Assembly (NCBI GenBank): GCA_947631805.1
Contig: CANRNA010000069.1
Span: 1-8,585, forward strand
Reading direction: 5' to 3'
DNA: 8,585 bases
Source of the DNA: an uncultured Oscillospiraceae bacterium
GTDB lineage: Bacteria > Bacillota > Clostridia > Oscillospirales > Oscillospiraceae
Within the stretch, counting starts at the first letter, position 1. The number at the start of each line of letters is the position of its first letter. Both the position numbers and the translations under genes were made by a program. Under the pieces are notes generated by a model that was given only the letters and a program-made list of their open reading frames with translations, was not told the origin of the DNA and ran no database searches. Below are positions 6,603-8,585 of this stretch, piece by piece.

Positions 6603-6631
6603 ATAGTAATGTATTTGGTGCTCTAAGTCAA
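6603..6631 (-). promoter_or_regulatory. Promoter of the small hypothetical gene
   Basis: On the minus strand, TTGACT (6626-6631) and TACTAT (6603-6608) are separated by 17 bp. Transcription should start near 6596, giving a leader of about 54 bases before the ATG at 6542. Confidence 0.65.
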
Positions 6632-6890
6632 CCGGGCTCCCGGCTTTTCCCACAAAATTATTTTTCCGCCACAGGCCGCTCTTACCTTATTATTGCCCGT
6701 CGGGCCGCGCTCCAGCACGGAAAACGGCCTGTGATGACGTTTTTTCGCGCTCCCGCCATCCGCCCATGGGGATGAGGGCCTTGTCTTTATAGCTCCCCGG
6801 TCTTGCCGACACGGGAGCCGCCCGGCGGGAACACCAGCGGGCCCTCCCGCATACAATGTTCTATCCTCCGGCAGCGAAAGGAGGCCCGGT
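6632..6890. other. Gene-free stretch with inverted repeats upstream of the cation transporter
   Basis: No credible gene lies between the small gene's promoter and the transporter start. A 9-bp perfect inverted repeat, CACAGGCCG (6670-6678) and CGGCCTGTG (6725-6733), encloses 46 bases and is followed by six T residues (6740-6745) in the direction of the transporter. Nearer the gene, CGGGAG (6812-6817) can pair with CTCCCG (6844-6849), while GCGGG (6837-6841) can pair with CCCGC (6846-6850); the two pairings exclude each other. A convincing -35/-10 pair for the transporter was not found. TACAAT (6852-6857) could be a -10 box but lacks a partner. The stretch could be a structured leader, but it matches no riboswitch I know. 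Confidence 0.4.
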
Positions 6891-8069
6891 ATGCTTCGCT
6901 GGCTGGCCAAAAAGTTCATACGGGACTGGGACCGGACCGAGCGGCCCGAGGTGCGTCTGGCCTACGGGCAGATGGTCAGCTTTCTCGCCATCGGCTCCAA
7001 CGTCGCCCTGTTCGCCCTGAAGGTATTGGCCGGACTGGCGGCGGGCTCCGTGGCCGTGGTGGCCGACGGGGTGAACAACCTGTCCGACGCCGCCTCCAAT
7101 ATCATAAGCCTGCTGGGCTTCCGGCTGGCAGCCCGGCCCGCGGACGAGGAGCACCCCTATGGCCACGGCCGGTATGAATACCTGGCCGGGCTGATGGTGG
7201 CAGTGCTCATTCTGGCCGCCGGTCTGGAGCTATTGAAAAGCGGCGTGGAGCGGGTGATACACCCCGCCATGCCGGAGTTCTCCTGGGCGCTGGCCGCCGC
7301 TCTTACCGGGTCCATCCTGGTGAAGCTGTGGATGATGGTCTTCAACCGGGACGCAGGCAGGCGCATCGGCTCCGAGACCCTGGCAGCCACCGCCGCGGAC
7401 AGCCGCAACGACGCCATCGCCACCGCCATCGTGCTGGCGGGCATGGCCCTGGCCCACTGGACCGGCCTGGCCCTGGACGGCTGGCTGGGCATAGGCGTGG
7501 CGGTGTTCGTGCTCTACAGCGGCTTTGCCCTGGTGCACAGCACTCTGGACCCCCTGCTGGGCCGGAAGCCGGAGCCGGAGGTCATCGACGCCATAAAAGA
7601 GCGTATCCTCGCCTGCCCCGGGGTGCTGGGCACCCACGACCTGATGCTCCACGATTACGGCCCCGGCCGCCGGTTCGCCAGCGCCCACGTGGAGATGGCG
7701 GCGGAGGGTGACCCCATGGCACGGCACAGCGCCCTGGAGGCCCTGAGCCGGGAATTTCTGGAGCGGGACGGGCTGCACATCGTCTTCCAGCTGGACCCCA
7801 TCTCCCAGGCCGACACGGCGGAAAACCGCCTGCGGCGTCACCTGACAGACAGGATGAGCGTCATCGACCGGCGGCTCACCATCCACGACCTGGCCCTGAC
7901 CTGGGCCGACGGCGCGGCCGCCGTCCGCTTTGACTGCTTCCTTCCCCCGGACGTGGCCGTCCCCGAGGAGGAGCTGCGCCGGATGCTGGAAAACACCGTC
8001 CGGGAGCTCTACCCCGGCGCCCGGTGCGACATCACCATTGACCGGGACTACATGGCCCCGCCCCATTAA
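6891..8069 (+). CDS. Cation diffusion facilitator (CDF) exporter, predicted Mn-type, with duplicated C-terminal domain
   Basis: A 392-residue CDF-family divalent-metal/proton antiporter of the cytoplasmic membrane. It has about six helices between residues 28 and 216. The transport site is visible as N62 and D66 in helix 2 (ADGVNNLSDA, 58-67) and D170 and D174 in helix 5 (ADSRNDA). The Asp-x-x-x-Asp in helix 5, in place of His-x-x-x-Asp, is the known mark of Mn-type rather than Zn-type CDFs, so manganese export is the likely role; iron or broader specificity is possible. The signature HPYGHGRYE (88-96) follows helix 2. A first cytoplasmic dimerisation domain covers about 238-304 (DYGPGRRFASAHVEM). 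About 85 further residues (to IDRDY, 383-387) look like a second copy of that alpha-beta fold, making the protein longer than the usual 290-310. AAAGGAGG (6877-6884), 6 bases upstream, fixes the ATG. It appears to be monocistronic. Confidence 0.93.
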   Translation: MLRWLAKKFIRDWDRTERPEVRLAYGQMVSFLAIGSNVALFALKVLAGLAAGSVAVVADGVNNLSDAASNIISLLGFRLAARPADEEHPYGHGRYEYLAGLMVAVLILAAGLELLKSGVERVIHPAMPEFSWALAAALTGSILVKLWMMVFNRDAGRRIGSETLAATAADSRNDAIATAIVLAGMALAHWTGLALDGWLGIGVAVFVLYSGFALVHSTLDPLLGRKPEPEVIDAIKERILACPGVLGTHDLMLHDYGPGRRFASAHVEMAAEGDPMARHSALEALSREFLERDGLHIVFQLDPISQADTAENRLRRHLTDRMSVIDRRLTIHDLALTWADGAAAVRFDCFLPPDVAVPEEELRRMLENTVRELYPGARCDITIDRDYMAPPH

Positions 8070-8105
8070 GTTCTTCTCCCTCCGCTCCCCAGCGGAGGGA
8101 AACTT
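8068..8105 (+). terminator. Hairpin after the cation transporter, probable terminator
   Basis: A perfect 10-bp stem, TCCCTCCGCT (8077-8086) with AGCGGAGGGA (8091-8100), closes a CCCC loop. Flanking AAGTT (8068-8072) and AACTT (8101-8105) can extend it past a 4-base bulge. It starts at the transporter stop codon. No long T-run follows directly, only TTTT a few bases later, so termination may be incomplete. Confidence 0.65.
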
Positions 8106-8460
8106 ATGTTTTATCCCGTCGGCTCGTTGGTGTCCCGGCCCATGGCGTGCATATACTCGTCATAACAAAGGGCCTTTTTGCGGCGTGTTGTAGCTTTTTA
8201 TATCATATCCATTTTACACCGTGGAGGGCTTGCAATTCAAGGCGTTGCGGGATTTTCTTTAATCTGGCATGTGCTAGTGTGAGGCGGCTTGCTGTAACTT
8301 TTGAGTTGAACAGTTGGAAAATTGTTGGACATCCACCCATGCCGCCGGGGGTCTGTGGCGTATTTTGGCTAGGTAGTGAACTGGGAGAGCACCGCTAGTA
8401 TCTAAACGATTTTTCCCGGCGGCCCGGACACAATATCTTGTGTTTGAAACGAAAAAAGGG
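8106..8460. other. Gene-free, less GC-rich intergenic tract
   Basis: No gene can be supported here. The tract is visibly richer in A and T than the rest of the window. The longest open frame (8147-8398, plus strand) has no ribosome site, many cysteines and codon use unlike the neighbours. Small structures seen are a 7-bp stem with one G-U pair (8309-8315 with 8320-8326) and ACACAA-TATC-TTGTGT (8428-8443). It may be a decayed mobile element or a regulatory spacer; no transposase remnant or terminal repeats were recognised. Confidence 0.5.
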
Positions 8461-8461
8461 C

Positions 8462-8490
8462 TTGACTTATTATAAGAAGGATGTTATAAT
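8462..8490 (+). promoter_or_regulatory. Strong sigma-A promoter at the right edge
   Basis: TTGACT (8462-8467) and a perfect TATAAT (8485-8490) are separated by 17 bp. An A-run (8452-8457) just upstream resembles an UP element, as seen at highly expressed stable-RNA and housekeeping promoters. Transcription should start near 8497. Confidence 0.83.
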
Positions 8491-8496
8491 TACATT

Positions 8497-8585
8497 AAGT
8501 GAATAAGATGCACCGCTTCACTGGATGCGGTAGACGGCCACTGGGCCACGTTCTGAAAAGGGCGGAGGCTGCGGCGGCTGCACAA
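8497..8585 (+). other. 5' end of an unidentified transcript: leader or non-coding RNA, cut by window edge
   Basis: The first 89 transcribed bases can form two hairpins: ACCGC (8512-8516) with GCGGT (8527-8531), and GGCC (8536-8539) with GGCC (8544-8547). A frame from GTG 8499 or ATG 8508 stays open to the edge. However, it has no ribosome site, begins almost at the transcript start, and uses mixed alanine codons instead of the GCC preferred by the other genes. A structured leader or small RNA is therefore more likely than this frame. I could not match it to tmRNA, SRP RNA, RNase P RNA or a riboswitch. Confidence 0.4.

Noticed and set aside
6497..6919. Small open frames on both strands between the hypothetical gene and the transporter
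   Set aside because: Overlap with the real starts of the neighbouring genes, atypical composition and no ribosome sites.
8165..8178. AAAGGGCCTTTTT as a second terminator after the transporter
   Set aside because: The complementary arms are adjacent, leaving no loop, so a stable hairpin cannot form.
8147..8398. Small plus-strand open frame of 83 codons (GTG start)
   Set aside because: No ribosome site or promoter, cysteine-rich content and codon use unlike the neighbours; treated as non-coding.
1..8585. CRISPR array, tRNA or rRNA genes, complete insertion sequence
   Set aside because: No regularly spaced repeats, no tRNA-like cloverleaf or TTCGA-type arm in a fitting context, no rRNA signature sequences and no transposase motifs were seen on either strand.

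Overview
The window looks like chromosomal DNA of a GC-rich low-copy Firmicute, most likely a gut clostridium of the Oscillospiraceae/Ruminococcaceae type. This is an inference from four things: GC content of roughly 60-65% in genes, strong AGGAGG-type ribosome sites, sigma-A promoters with 17-bp spacers, and a BlaI/M56-peptidase gene pair. No rRNA, tRNA, CRISPR array or complete insertion sequence was seen.

Layout. (1) Positions 1-878, minus strand: a sugar-nucleotide-type nucleotidyltransferase that runs off the left edge, with its own promoter at 914-942. (2) Positions 1005-4133, plus strand: a two-gene operon. A BlaI/MecI repressor (1082-1441) is followed one base later by a BlaR1-like M56 membrane metallopeptidase (1443-4079). 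The promoter carries overlapping CTAAT/ATTAG dyads and the unit ends in a strong intrinsic terminator. The peptidase has no penicillin-binding domain; it carries a large lysine-poor exported region ending in a Big2-like Ig module. (3) Positions 4160-6068: a compact type II restriction-modification system, a C5-cytosine methyltransferase overlapping by 8 bp an endonuclease of the NgoMIV family. The endonuclease keeps every catalytic residue of NgoMIV at the same spacing, so GCCGGC is the predicted target. (4) Positions 6090-6631, minus strand: a small unknown protein with its own promoter, convergent with the endonuclease. (5) Positions 6891-8105: a cation diffusion facilitator with a Mn-type metal site and an extra C-terminal domain, followed by a hairpin. 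(6) Positions 8106-8585: a less GC-rich gene-free tract, then a near-consensus promoter with an A-tract upstream that drives an unidentified transcript running off the right edge.

How the parts work together. BlaI and the M56 protein should form a sensor-protease/repressor circuit that senses an unknown extracellular signal and controls at least its own promoter. The methyltransferase should protect host GCCGGC sites from the overlapping endonuclease. GCCGGC occurs only once in this window (2535-2540) by a line-by-line reading, although its overlapping pentamers GCCGG and CCGGC are each present more than 30 times. That pattern suggests the restriction system, or one of the same specificity, has been resident long enough to shape sequence composition. 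The nucleotidyltransferase, the small protein and the metal exporter look like independent transcription units.
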